From assembly GCA_964604825.1 (NCBI GenBank), contig CAZSAL010000022.1, forward strand, positions 1 through 39,385: a stretch of DNA of 39,385 bases. The letters run 5' to 3'. The position numbers and the translations under genes are program-made. Below, piece after piece: positions 14,974 to 24,000 of this stretch. The notes beneath the pieces were generated by a model. That model did not search any database and was not told the DNA's origin. It saw nothing but the letters and a program-made list of their open reading frames with translations. Numbering within the stretch: position 1 is the stretch's first letter; each line of letters begins with the position of its first letter. The stretch comes from CAZSAL01 sp964604825 (GTDB lineage: Bacteria; Elusimicrobiota; Elusimicrobia; 2-01-FULL-59-12).

Positions 14974-16716
14974 TTACTGCAGGATCTGTAAGGAGTGCAG
15001 TTTATGGTAGGTGCCCTGCTGGGCCAGCAGGGTTTCATGATCTCCCTGCTCAACGATCTGACCGTGATCCAGAACAACGATGCGGTCCGCTTTTCGCACG
15101 GTCGCCAGACGATGAGCGATAACGAGCGCGGTGCGATGTGCCATCAGCCGTTCGACTGCCTCTTGAACCAGACGTTCGGATTCCGCATCGAGCGAAGAAG
15201 TTGCCTCATCCAATATAAGAATAGGCGGGTTTTTCAGCAGTGCCCGCGCAATCGACAGCCGTTGACGTTCTCCGCCGGATATCCGCACCCCGCGTTCACC
15301 GATGACAGTATCGTATCCCTTGGCAAAGCGTTTGATAAAGGAATGCGCGTTGGCAGCTTCTGCCGCGGCCTGGATTTCTGCGTCGGTAGAATTGAGTTTG
15401 CCGAAGGCGATGTTGTAGCGCACTGTTTCATTAAAAAGCAGGACTTCCTGTGTGACTAAACCGATCTGCTCTCTGAGCGAAGCCAGGGTCGCAGTGCGAA
15501 TATCCGTGCCATCAATGCAGACACGGCCGGTTGTGGGGTCGTAAAAACGGGGCAAAAGAATTGCCGTAGTCGTCTTCCCTGCGCCCGAAGGTCCTACCAG
15601 CGCGATAATTTCTCCCGAGCGGATTTTTAAATCTATACCTTTAAGCGCCCAGCGCGGCTCGCTAGCCTTGCCATCCGTGGACGAATAACGGAACGAAACT
15701 CCTTCGTAAGAAATCGTCGATTTCAAAGGCGCTATTACCACCGGGGAGGGGACTTCAACAACCGTCGGGATTTCATCCAGGAGATCAAAAACTCTTTCCG
15801 CAGAAGCCACACCCAGCTGGATCTGGGCATTCAAATCGGCAAAATTTTTCATCGGGCGGTAGATCGAGAGCGCACAGCCCATGAAGGCAAAGAAAGACCC
15901 CGTGCTCCAGACTCCATGAATAACGTCCATGCCCCCCTTCCACAGGAGGAAAGAGATCACAAGGGCGCCTCCGACTTCCATAAGAGGACTGTTCACTGTG
16001 TCCGTCCGGGCAAAGCGGACCAGCAGCTTCGTGAAGAAATCATTCGCTCCACGGAACCTGCGGATCTCGGCTTCTTCCATGCTATATGCCTTGACGACCG
16101 GGGCCACCTGGATATTTTCCTGAATGACCGAATAAAGCTCGCCCATCTGCTGCTGGCCGCTGCGGCCAAGGTGCCGCAGCGTTTTACCCAGCCACATAAT
16201 CATGAGCGCGGAAACCGGGAGGACCGCAATCGCAATCAGGGTAAACCTCCAGGAAAGCGTAAAAAGGACCCCGACCAGGCACAGGGCGGTGAGGCCGTCC
16301 CGAATGAGATAAATCGGCGTTTTTGCCACAACCTGTTGAACAGCATTCAAGTCGTTCGTGAACCGGGCCATAACTTTCCCGGAAGAACGATGCGTAAAGA
16401 AATCCATGGAAAGGGATTGGAGATGGACAAAAAGTTCCTCGCGCATATCCGCCACCACATGCACGCCGATGCAGACCATGAGGTAATTCTGAATAAAGGT
16501 CAAGACACCTTTGACAATAAAGAGGACCGGCAGTCCCCACACCAGCATGTTCAGAAAATGGTAGTCGTGGGCGATGAATACCTGGTCCAGCGCGGGCTTG
16601 ATGAGATACATCGTCAGCGCCGTGAGCGCGGCGACACCGCACATGGCAATAAGCGCCACCACCAGCTGGGACATGTAGACGTCTACATACTTCGCGATTC
16701 GTTTATAGGTTTTCAT
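14974..16716 (-). CDS. msbA: Lipid A-type ABC exporter, MsbA family
   Basis: 580 residues with the half-transporter layout: six membrane segments in residues 1-300, then one ATPase domain. Seen: Walker A GPSGAGKTTTA, the Q-loop TQEVLLFNE, signature ISGGERQRLSIARALL, Walker B ILILDEATSSLD, and the switch His in ALVIAHRLATV. This is full length for MsbA/LipA exporters, which flip lipid A-core across the inner membrane; some members export other substrates. The two heptosyltransferase-like genes lie just upstream on the same strand, which supports a lipopolysaccharide role. There is no clear ribosome site upstream of 16716. Confidence 0.9.
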   Translation of the reverse strand: MKTYKRIAKYVDVYMSQLVVALIAMCGVAALTALTMYLIKPALDQVFIAHDYHFLNMLVWGLPVLFIVKGVLTFIQNYLMVCIGVHVVADMREELFVHLQSLSMDFFTHRSSGKVMARFTNDLNAVQQVVAKTPIYLIRDGLTALCLVGVLFTLSWRFTLIAIAVLPVSALMIMWLGKTLRHLGRSGQQQMGELYSVIQENIQVAPVVKAYSMEEAEIRRFRGANDFFTKLLVRFARTDTVNSPLMEVGGALVISFLLWKGGMDVIHGVWSTGSFFAFMGCALSIYRPMKNFADLNAQIQLGVASAERVFDLLDEIPTVVEVPSPVVIAPLKSTISYEGVSFRYSSTDGKASEPRWALKGIDLKIRSGEIIALVGPSGAGKTTTAILLPRFYDPTTGRVCIDGTDIRTATLASLREQIGLVTQEVLLFNETVRYNIAFGKLNSTDAEIQAAAEAANAHSFIKRFAKGYDTVIGERGVRISGGERQRLSIARALLKNPPILILDEATSSLDAESERLVQEAVERLMAHRTALVIAHRLATVRKADRIVVLDHGQIVEQGDHETLLAQQGTYHKLHSLQILQ

Positions 16717-16836
16717 TGTTAGAGCATGGTCTTAAGGTCACTCGTCGAAGATTGTATCAATTTGAGACCGATGGCTTTATTGGCCTGACGGAAAACATTC
16801 CTTCCCGTCCGATAACATCGCAGAGAAAAAGAATAT

Positions 16837-18015
16837 TCATGCCGTTTTCACTTGTGACTTCAAGATTTTCATGGCTTCCCGGACAACTGTTTCAGGGGCC
16901 AAAGCGCGTGGATCATTTTTTGGCGCACACAAATAGTGGGAAGAAGCCGCCAGAGGATGCCAGATTTCCGGGCTGGTCCCGAAGAAAAGGGTCAATGTCG
17001 GAACCCGCAACGCTGCAGCCAGATGCATCATTCCTCCGTCCGGACAAATGAACAGATTGAGCTTGCGCAGAACTGCTCCTACGCGGCCCAGGTCAGCATC
17101 GCGGAAAACAGGGCAGGATTTGCCGTAAGTCAGGCGGAACTCCCGCTCATGGACCGCTTCATCCAGCCAGAACGTAGACTCTCTCTTATGGAGAGCATTT
17201 CCCCCCGGCAGGGGAGGCGTTATGGCGAGCAGCGCGCAGCCGGTGGTTTCCTCCAGGCGGCGGGCGACTTTTGCGTAATTCTCCGGCGGCCAGATGCGAT
17301 CGGGCCTGTCCACTTTGCCGCCAAGAAAAATCCCGACAACAGGACGTTCTCGAGAGGGAAATTGACTGTTCCAAAAGGCTTCCGCGAAAGCGACCTGGTC
17401 CGGACGGACGAAGAACTCCGGCAGGCGGTTGGGGCAGGGAATGCCCAGCCCTTCCACCAGCCCCAGGTATTTGTCGATCTCCCGGACCGCAGGAACGCAG
17501 GGCACCTCACAACTGTACAGCCGCGGTCCCCACGTTTGTCCATATGCCTTCGTCTCGTACCCTGCCACCCAGCGAGACCCGGAGAGAACCGCCAGGAGGA
17601 TTGCCGTGAGCGAAAGAGCGTTCCCCGAAAGAACCAGCGCCAGATCAAACCGTTCCTGCCGCAGATGTTTACGGAAATAAATCCACTGGCGCGGGTCCGC
17701 TTTCCGGCGTTCATCCCAGGCCCACAGCTTCTCAAGTCCCGGATTGTTCTCAAGTGCGGCCCGGTTGAACGTGTTGGGAAGAAAGTGAATCGAAGCGCCC
17801 GGGAACCGGGACTTCAGGCTGGAGATAACAGGGCTCGCACAGAACAGATCGCCCATCCCCTGATAATTCCTGACGAGGAGAATTTTCCGGACTTCTCCCT
17901 GCTCGAGAGCCTGACGAAGGTCTGTAAGGCTGATCTTTTGAACCTTAAAAATTTTCCCCAGAATGACGGATGAAAACTCCCGGCCGGCGCGCTCCAAACC
18001 TTCAAAAATCCTCAT
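16837..18015 (-). CDS. GT9 heptosyltransferase-like glycosyltransferase 1
   Basis: 392 residues of the ADP-heptose:LPS heptosyltransferase family (GT9, GT-B fold). The N-terminal motif GMGDLFCASPVI has the catalytic Asp (residue 56 here). The C-terminal donor site has CPDGGMMHLAAALRVPTLTLFF and the preceding VGIFLGGKVDRPDRIWPPENY. It adds a heptose or other sugar to the LPS inner core on the cytoplasmic face. It overlaps gene 2 by the ATGA at 18012-18015, so the two are translated together. The first 44 residues before the motif are a helical extension shared with gene 2. No ribosome site is needed because of the overlap. Confidence 0.88.
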   Translation of the reverse strand: MRIFEGLERAGREFSSVILGKIFKVQKISLTDLRQALEQGEVRKILLVRNYQGMGDLFCASPVISSLKSRFPGASIHFLPNTFNRAALENNPGLEKLWAWDERRKADPRQWIYFRKHLRQERFDLALVLSGNALSLTAILLAVLSGSRWVAGYETKAYGQTWGPRLYSCEVPCVPAVREIDKYLGLVEGLGIPCPNRLPEFFVRPDQVAFAEAFWNSQFPSRERPVVGIFLGGKVDRPDRIWPPENYAKVARRLEETTGCALLAITPPLPGGNALHKRESTFWLDEAVHEREFRLTYGKSCPVFRDADLGRVGAVLRKLNLFICPDGGMMHLAAALRVPTLTLFFGTSPEIWHPLAASSHYLCAPKNDPRALAPETVVREAMKILKSQVKTA

Positions 18016-19166
18016 GGTCGCGCCAAAACCCCCAGAAAGCGAAAGACCTCGTTCGCTACGGTCTCGGGGCGCATCTCTGATGAGAGCCTGCCCCGGCCAT
18101 CCAGGAATGTCTGCCGCAGGTCATGCCGCCAGACCTCCGGGTCAGTGGAGAAAAAAAGTCCCAGAGTCGGGGTTCCAACTGCCGCTGCAAGATGCAGGAT
18201 GCCTCCATCAGGGCACACTAGGAGATCGAGCCTCCGGAGGAAAGCCGCGACGCGTCCCAGCGAAGCCTCCTGAAACACCGGGCAGGTCCACGACATTGCC
18301 CGGCGAAATTCTTCCAGTCGGAGGTGCTCTTCGGAAAGAAAGGCGCGTGACGGCACTCCTGCAGGCGGTGGGGGGCTCAGCACAATGACCTGCAACCCTG
18401 CTCCCTTAAGAGAATCGGCCAGCCGCGCAAAGTGGGAAACGGGCCATAAGCGGTCTGATCGTTCAGCCTTCCCGCCGATAAAAAGACCAACCAGGGACCC
18501 CTTCGCAGGAAGATTTTGGCTGGAGAAAAAAGAATCCGCCGCAGCTTCGTCTGCGGGGGACGGCACCAGCTCCGGCCGGAGGCCCTGCGGCGGCACACCG
18601 AAAGCCCGGGCGAACCCGAGGAACTTGGCAACTTCGTTTTTCTCGCCGCCGAAAGGAATGCGAATATGACACAGCGAGGCAGCAGCCCGGGCCTCGGCTC
18701 CGGGATCGGGAGAGACATACGCAGCCACCCACCGGGCACCGATGGCGCGGGCAATGAAAATGCCGGTAGCAGACGGCCTCTCGGTGCTCAGAAGAAGGGC
18801 CAGATCAAATTGTTCTTTTCTCAGCAACCACAGTTGTCCCCCCCACTCCCAAAGCCCGGATTTCCTCCATATCCACACCCGATCGAGATGGGGATTAGCC
18901 CGCGCAGCGGCCGCGTTCGCCGGGTTGCCGAGAAAATGCAGGGACGCCCGCGGCCAGGCGGTGGAGAGGGAACGGATAAGGGGCGTGGCGCAAAGGAACT
19001 GCCCCATTTTCGGATAAATCCCGATCAAAAGAATCCGGGCTGTAGTACTCTGACCAAGTACCTTACCGGCTTCCCGCGCACTGATCTCCTGAGTGGGTAT
19101 CACCCGCGAGAAAGCGTTCAGCGCGCGTTCGCGCCCCCACTGCTCAAGTCCTGTGAAAAACTGCAT
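18012..19166 (-). CDS. GT9 heptosyltransferase-like glycosyltransferase 2 with an altered catalytic motif
   Basis: 384 residues, clearly a paralogue of the downstream gene: the N-terminal extension (MQFFTGLEQWGRE) and all domain motifs line up. The usual G-D motif reads KMGQFLCATP, so the Asp at residue 56 is Gln here, at the same residue number as the Asp in gene 1. The donor-site motif CPDGGILHLAAAVGTPTLGLFF is intact. In WaaC, Asp13 of this motif is the proposed catalytic base, so this enzyme may be inactive, use a different base, or act as a partner of gene 1. ATG 19166 was chosen over 19208 because GGAGG lies four bases upstream. Confidence 0.87.
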   Translation of the reverse strand: MQFFTGLEQWGRERALNAFSRVIPTQEISAREAGKVLGQSTTARILLIGIYPKMGQFLCATPLIRSLSTAWPRASLHFLGNPANAAAARANPHLDRVWIWRKSGLWEWGGQLWLLRKEQFDLALLLSTERPSATGIFIARAIGARWVAAYVSPDPGAEARAAASLCHIRIPFGGEKNEVAKFLGFARAFGVPPQGLRPELVPSPADEAAADSFFSSQNLPAKGSLVGLFIGGKAERSDRLWPVSHFARLADSLKGAGLQVIVLSPPPPAGVPSRAFLSEEHLRLEEFRRAMSWTCPVFQEASLGRVAAFLRRLDLLVCPDGGILHLAAAVGTPTLGLFFSTDPEVWRHDLRQTFLDGRGRLSSEMRPETVANEVFRFLGVLARP

Positions 19167-19282
19167 GATTCCTCCGTAATCACTTGGTCCATCCATCATG
19201 GCCTTCAAAACACATCATAACTTCTCAGTGAATGATAGAGTTTTTCTGAGTAAGGTCAAGGGTACTTTCACACCAACCTGGC

Positions 19283-20350
19283 TCATCCCGGAATTCGCAG
19301 CACTGGTTTGATCGTAACGCCGCGGATGGAATCGGCTATGGCCTGGTTGATCTTCCGACAGTTATAGAACTTTACCAGCCGGTCGAACGGGAACCGGCCT
19401 TCCTGCCACCATCTGATCATCTGAGGGATGAACTGCTGGGGGACAGAGTCGCCCTGGATCACACTGAGAACTTCCCGTCCGCCGGGCAGCTTCCGGGCGC
19501 TTCCGCCAGTCAATATGGCCAACCGTCCGCCGGGGGCAAGGGCCGCTGAGACCGCGTTCTCAACCGCTGCGTTCCCTGTGGTTTCTACTGCAAAATCTAT
19601 GCCGCCGGAAACAGCGGCGAGTTTTTCCGCCAGATCACTGCGCCTGCCGTCGATCGCATGCGTCGCTCCGAGATCGCGCGCCAGGCGCAGACGCCGGGGC
19701 CGGATATCAACCGCAATGATGGGATCCGCTCCTGCAAGCCGCGCAGCCATGACTGCGGCCAGCCCCACGGAACCTGTTCCCAGAATGCAGACGCTTGCTC
19801 CCGCTTTCACCGCCAGTGAATGAAGAATAGTACCTGCGCCCGTCTGCAGTCCGCACCCCAGAGGCGCCAGGAGCGGAAGGGGCAGTTTTTTCGAAACCTT
19901 GACGATGTTGCGCGCGGTCGCCAATGCATGAGTGGCAAAAGAGGACTGGCCAAAAAAGTGGCCCCGGACTCCGCCTGCTTCCAGGGCATTGCTGCCGTCC
20001 AGGCGGGCGAAACCAAAATTAAGCTCCCAGAAGCGGGAGCATTCCGTGGGACGCCCAGCCCTGCACGCCCGGCAACGCCCGCAGGACTGGTATGAAAGCA
20101 CCACGTGATCTCCGCGCCGCAATCCGCGGACCGCTTTTCCGACGCACTCTATGATCCCCGCGCCTTCATGACCGAGAACCACAGGCCCGGATTCGCCGGA
20201 CTGCCAGATATCTATGTCGGTGTGGCAGATGCCGCTTGCAACGAGGCGAACCAGAGTTTCGTCATCGCGAGGCCCTTCCATTTCCAGACGCTCCCAGCGC
20301 ATAGGCAGGGACGCTTCTCGGAGTACGGCGGCTTTAATCCAGCGGCTCAT
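19283..20350 (-). CDS. Zinc-dependent medium-chain alcohol dehydrogenase
   Basis: 355 residues of the MDR superfamily. Catalytic zinc ligands: Cys in VASGICHTD, His-Glu in LGHEGAG, and Cys in APLGCGLQTG. Structural zinc ligands: the four Cys in SCGRCRACRAGRPTEC. The NAD site is the GTGSVGLAAVMAA turn. The best match in layout is the aryl-alcohol/benzyl-alcohol dehydrogenase group, but the substrate is not readable. ATG 20350 was chosen over a TTG at 20386 because it begins the conserved RWIKAAVLREA strand; neither has a strong ribosome site. It is divergent from the DHA2 transporter, with 129 bp between them. Confidence 0.9.
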   Translation of the reverse strand: MSRWIKAAVLREASLPMRWERLEMEGPRDDETLVRLVASGICHTDIDIWQSGESGPVVLGHEGAGIIECVGKAVRGLRRGDHVVLSYQSCGRCRACRAGRPTECSRFWELNFGFARLDGSNALEAGGVRGHFFGQSSFATHALATARNIVKVSKKLPLPLLAPLGCGLQTGAGTILHSLAVKAGASVCILGTGSVGLAAVMAARLAGADPIIAVDIRPRRLRLARDLGATHAIDGRRSDLAEKLAAVSGGIDFAVETTGNAAVENAVSAALAPGGRLAILTGGSARKLPGGREVLSVIQGDSVPQQFIPQMIRWWQEGRFPFDRLVKFYNCRKINQAIADSIRGVTIKPVLRIPG

Positions 20351-20479
20351 ATAGAAATTGTGCCCTGATGCACGATCATCGGTCAAGGACTTATAATAGT
20401 TAAAGTCGTATCACCAGTTATCCGGCATTCCGCATAATTGCGTGCTTCCCAGTAAATTGAGAACGGCAAACAAATTTAT

Positions 20480-22054
20480 ATGAGCGATACTTACGATACC
20501 GAGTGGCGACCCAGCCACTCTCCCTGGCTGATTACCCTGGCCGTACTTCTGGCCACCTTTATGGAGGTGCTGGACACCTCCATCGCGAATGTGGCCCTGC
20601 CGCACATTGCGGGAAGCCTTTCCGCTTCCGTAGATGAGGCCACCTGGGTGCTGACCAGCTATCTTGTCGCCAACGCCATTATCCTGCCCGCCGCAAGCTG
20701 GCTGAGCATGCGCTTCGGGCGCAAACGTTACCTGGCTTTTTCGGTATTAATGTTCACTGCCGCTTCCGCGTTCTGCGGCATGGCTCAGACTCTACCGCAG
20801 ATTATCGTAGCCCGCATTTTTCAGGGACTTGGCGGAGGCGGGCTGCAGCCGCTGGTGCAGGCAATACTGCTGGAAAGCTTCCCGAAGGAAAAACGCGGGC
20901 CTGCCATGGCCGCTTACGGAATGGGAATCGTGGTTGCGCCCATCATCGGTCCAACGCTGGGCGGCTGGATTACCGACAATTTCTCCTGGAGATGGATTTT
21001 CTATATCAACATTCCTATCGGGTTCCTCGGCCTGATGATGCAGAGTTACTTTCTGGAAGATCCTCCTTATATAAAGCATTCACAGAAGACAAAAATCGAT
21101 ACGATCGGGCTGGGGCTGATGGCGGTCTGGATCGGCCTTTTGCAGATCGTGCTCGACAGGGGACAGGAGGCGGACTGGTTTGGCGCATCGTGGATCCGCA
21201 CGAGCACCGCAGTGATTATCGTTTCACTGGTTTTTTTCGTAATCTGGGAATTACGTCAGAAGCATCCTATGGTTAATCTGAAAATACTACGCAACCGGAA
21301 TTTCGCCATGGCTACGGTACTGATTACTGTAGTAGGATCGATTCTTTACGGAACAACCGTGATACTGCCGATTTTCATGCAGAACCTGCTGCGCTACACG
21401 GCCTATATCAGCGGGCTGGCCATGACTCCGCGCGGCATCGGGTCTTTCTTTTCAATGCTGATCATCGGCAGGCTGGTCACCCGATTCGATGCCAGGATGC
21501 TCATGACGATAGGTTTTATCGGCATAGCCCTGAGCTGCTGGTATCTCAGCCGGATTACCATGGACATTACCCGCGCCAGCATTTCTTGGCCGCTTGTCCT
21601 GAACGGTCTGAGCATGGGATTTATTTTTGTTCCCATGACTACGCTGTCCGTGGCTACGCTAAAACAGCAGGAAATCCATCAGGCAACAGGGATATACAGC
21701 CTGATGCGCAATATCGGCGGAAGCTTCGGGATCTCCGTACTGATCAGCCTGCAGGCGCGGGGCGCTCAGGTCCATCAGGCATACCTGTCGTCGCATCTTG
21801 CGGCAAGCGATCCAATTTACCGTGGTAATTTATTCTTTGTCGCTCATGCGCTGCGCAGCTTGGAACCGCACACGGCATTGCAGACAGCGCGGGTAATTCT
21901 TTACAACCAGCTCCTGAACCAGTCTGCGCTCCTGGCGATTGTGGACACCTTTCACCGGCTTATGATTCTGTCAGTCTGCTGTATTCCTTTGGTGTTTCTA
22001 TTCCGTCGCAGCCACGTTCAAAAAATTACTATGGAAGCGGAAAACATCCCTTAA
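20480..22054 (+). CDS. DHA2-family MFS drug exporter (EmrB/QacA type), stand-alone
   Basis: 524 residues with about 14 predicted membrane segments. Seen: TWVLTSYLVANAIILPAAS, the motif A-type MRFGRKRYL, and the antiporter motif C-like stretch GMGIVVAPIIGPTLGGWIT. It is closely similar to the EmrB at 26281-27861, sharing the start (DTSIANVALPHIAGSL) and length. No EmrA or TolC gene is next to it, so it either uses other partners or exports to the periplasm on its own. The ATG at 20480 has no ribosome site. It faces the alcohol dehydrogenase across a short shared upstream region. Confidence 0.9.
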   Translation: MSDTYDTEWRPSHSPWLITLAVLLATFMEVLDTSIANVALPHIAGSLSASVDEATWVLTSYLVANAIILPAASWLSMRFGRKRYLAFSVLMFTAASAFCGMAQTLPQIIVARIFQGLGGGGLQPLVQAILLESFPKEKRGPAMAAYGMGIVVAPIIGPTLGGWITDNFSWRWIFYINIPIGFLGLMMQSYFLEDPPYIKHSQKTKIDTIGLGLMAVWIGLLQIVLDRGQEADWFGASWIRTSTAVIIVSLVFFVIWELRQKHPMVNLKILRNRNFAMATVLITVVGSILYGTTVILPIFMQNLLRYTAYISGLAMTPRGIGSFFSMLIIGRLVTRFDARMLMTIGFIGIALSCWYLSRITMDITRASISWPLVLNGLSMGFIFVPMTTLSVATLKQQEIHQATGIYSLMRNIGGSFGISVLISLQARGAQVHQAYLSSHLAASDPIYRGNLFFVAHALRSLEPHTALQTARVILYNQLLNQSALLAIVDTFHRLMILSVCCIPLVFLFRRSHVQKITMEAENIP

Positions 22055-22119
22055 TATGTGCTTTTGCAGGCTTTTCCCACACGCCGGAAAACACCATTCA
22101 ATGGGATAACTTGTACTTT

Positions 22120-22656
22120 TTATTGTGTGAGGTTACGTGCCTGCTGTAGTTGGTTTTCCACAGTTTTCAGGTTATTTATCACTATGGTAAGGCCGGTTCC
22201 CGGTTTTAAACAGTTCTCGGCGTTTTCTAATCTGATTTTATCCAATCTGGAAATATATATCATGTCTTCCGCGAAAGCCTTTTCAAAATCAACATCTGTT
22301 TTCCTGGACAGCTCAATAACTATCCGCCGTTCGTCCGCCGCTTTAAAGTAATTTAAGAATCCTTCAGTTGACGGGTCGAAAAGTGCTATCTGGTTCCGTT
22401 TGGAGAATTCCTCGATCTGGCTGTCAGAACTGATGTGGTCTTTTATTAAATTTTCAGCGTATTCCTGCACTTTGCGGGAAATTGATTTTTTTTTGGCGAT
22501 TTTACCCAGCCTAATTTCATATTGGTTGGAATGATGAAGACTGGATAGTATTTTCTGCACATCATCAACAGCCCACACCTGCGGGTTAAGGAATAACCCT
22601 AGTATCAGCACGCTTACTGTCACAGAGAATGACAGGCTTTTCAGTATCCTTCCCAT
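22120..22656 (-). CDS. DUF4142 secreted protein
   Basis: 178 residues. A signal peptide ends near NPQVWA. The rest is a four-helix, ferritin-like bundle of the DUF4142 type, with LHHSNQYEIRLGKIAKKKS near its start and DFEKAFAEDMI near its end. The family is poorly characterised, often secreted and stress-linked. It is the last gene of a minus-strand run (HPr-like, kinase-like, DUF1207, M48, DUF4142), 47 bp after the M48 stop, so it is probably in the same operon. Metal ligands are not clear. Confidence 0.8.
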   Translation of the reverse strand: MGRILKSLSFSVTVSVLILGLFLNPQVWAVDDVQKILSSLHHSNQYEIRLGKIAKKKSISRKVQEYAENLIKDHISSDSQIEEFSKRNQIALFDPSTEGFLNYFKAADERRIVIELSRKTDVDFEKAFAEDMIYISRLDKIRLENAENCLKPGTGLTIVINNLKTVENQLQQARNLTQ

Positions 22657-22703
22657 TTATTTCTACCAAGTACCCATTTCGATGTCCGTTCTTCAACTGA
22701 TCT

Positions 22704-23981
22704 TCAGTCAAACCGGAAGCTTCGCATGATGCTTTCGCAGTCAAATAGATAATCAAAATAATGGTCGGAAGGGATCTGGCATTGAAGTGCATATCCTGTT
22801 TGCCCGCGTATTAATAACAGTGTCCGATAACGAATGTCGTCTCCATATTGCCACATAATGCCATGGCCTGCCGGGTAGTCTACCTCGCGCTGCGTATCCA
22901 CCTGGACATTCCATTGCTTACTGATCTGTTTAGAAAATTCCTGTATGCCGACCTGTTCCGTTAAAGGAAACTGCTGTAACTTACCGCGAACATCCTGAAC
23001 TGGACCAACAAATCCCACAAGATATTGAATTGTATTGTTTTCAATCGTCCAGCCATGAGGCACGTCCAGGCTCAGTCTGGAAAAGCTGTTTGCGTAATGT
23101 GTTCCTTGGACAACTCCTTTATCTTTTGCATGGTTCCTGGGAAGCCGTGATACATAGGCAAGAAACTTGTCTCTGTTATAAATCCCTCCATTGGCTGGTT
23201 TTGGAGCTTCTGCAATCCATTGGTTGGATAATTTCAGGCGGTCTTTTGTCGGTGGATGGTCAATCCAATAAGGGCTTATATGCTGCCCGGCCATTTCTTC
23301 CTGCTCAATTGTTTCCAACCTTCTGAAAAAAGTCAGGGCTGCGGATGAATCATACCCGGCCTTGGCAGCATAAATAATTCCATATTCATCCGCTTGAAGC
23401 TCATGGTCCCTGCCATATCCGATAAGATAAAGATTTTCATAGATCCCAGCTGCCTGGGCAAGGGCGAGCGAGGCCTCACCAGCTCCTGCCACTATACCGC
23501 CGATTGTCCCTAATGCCGTCAAAGTAGATAAAGCTGCTGAACGCTGAAGCGTCTGTATCGCGTGCCACGCGGCGACATGAGTGATTTCATGACCTAATAC
23601 AATCGCCAGTTCCGCTTCATCAACCATCTGGCTTAAGAGCCCGCGTGTTATGAAAATAAATCCTCCCGGCACAGCAAAGGCGTTCATTTCATCGCTGTCT
23701 ATGATCGTAAAGTCGTACTGCAGATTTGGGCGGTCAGACACTTTTGCCAGGCGCTGGCCAACCTGGTCGACATAGGTTTCCCACTTGATATCCTTGTAAA
23801 TGCCGTATTCCTTGATGATTCCTTCCTTGGCTTTCTGACCAATCTGTATCTCTGTTTTTTCACTGATCACATGGACTTCATGATGGTGGGTTACATAATT
23901 GCGGGCACAGCCTGCAAAAGTAACAGCGCTAAACAGCAGGGCCATGTAAAATGGCCGCTTTGGAATATGTAACTGAAACAT
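22704..23981 (-). CDS. M48-family zinc metalloprotease, outer-membrane lipoprotein
   Basis: 425 residues. The N terminus is a lipoprotein signal ending in TFAGC. The protease core has GHEITHVAAWHA (HExxH) at about residues 133-144, and the third ligand is in the later ELQADEYG motif. This is the BepA/LoiP-like group, which degrades or helps fold outer-membrane proteins in the periplasm. A C-terminal extension of about 170 residues, starting near HAKDKGVVQGTHYANSF, is not part of the M48 core and may be a substrate-binding module. ATG 23981 and 23999 are both possible; the lipobox spacing favours 23981. The gene starts at the DUF1207 stop codon, so it is co-translated with it. Confidence 0.86.
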   Translation of the reverse strand: MFQLHIPKRPFYMALLFSAVTFAGCARNYVTHHHEVHVISEKTEIQIGQKAKEGIIKEYGIYKDIKWETYVDQVGQRLAKVSDRPNLQYDFTIIDSDEMNAFAVPGGFIFITRGLLSQMVDEAELAIVLGHEITHVAAWHAIQTLQRSAALSTLTALGTIGGIVAGAGEASLALAQAAGIYENLYLIGYGRDHELQADEYGIIYAAKAGYDSSAALTFFRRLETIEQEEMAGQHISPYWIDHPPTKDRLKLSNQWIAEAPKPANGGIYNRDKFLAYVSRLPRNHAKDKGVVQGTHYANSFSRLSLDVPHGWTIENNTIQYLVGFVGPVQDVRGKLQQFPLTEQVGIQEFSKQISKQWNVQVDTQREVDYPAGHGIMWQYGDDIRYRTLLLIRGQTGYALQCQIPSDHYFDYLFDCESIMRSFRFD

Positions 23982-24000
23982 GACAGCGCAGTCGTTCATC

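Noticed and set aside
15916..16722. 268-codon frame opposite msbA
   Set aside because: Antisense shadow: charged, His-rich, no motif and no start site, while msbA has all ATPase motifs.
16936..17973. 345-codon frame opposite the first GT9 gene
   Set aside because: Antisense shadow caused by GC bias; it contains no recognisable domain.
22586..22792. 68-codon frame bridging the DUF4142 start and the M48 end
   Set aside because: It overlaps both genes out of frame and has no initiation signal.
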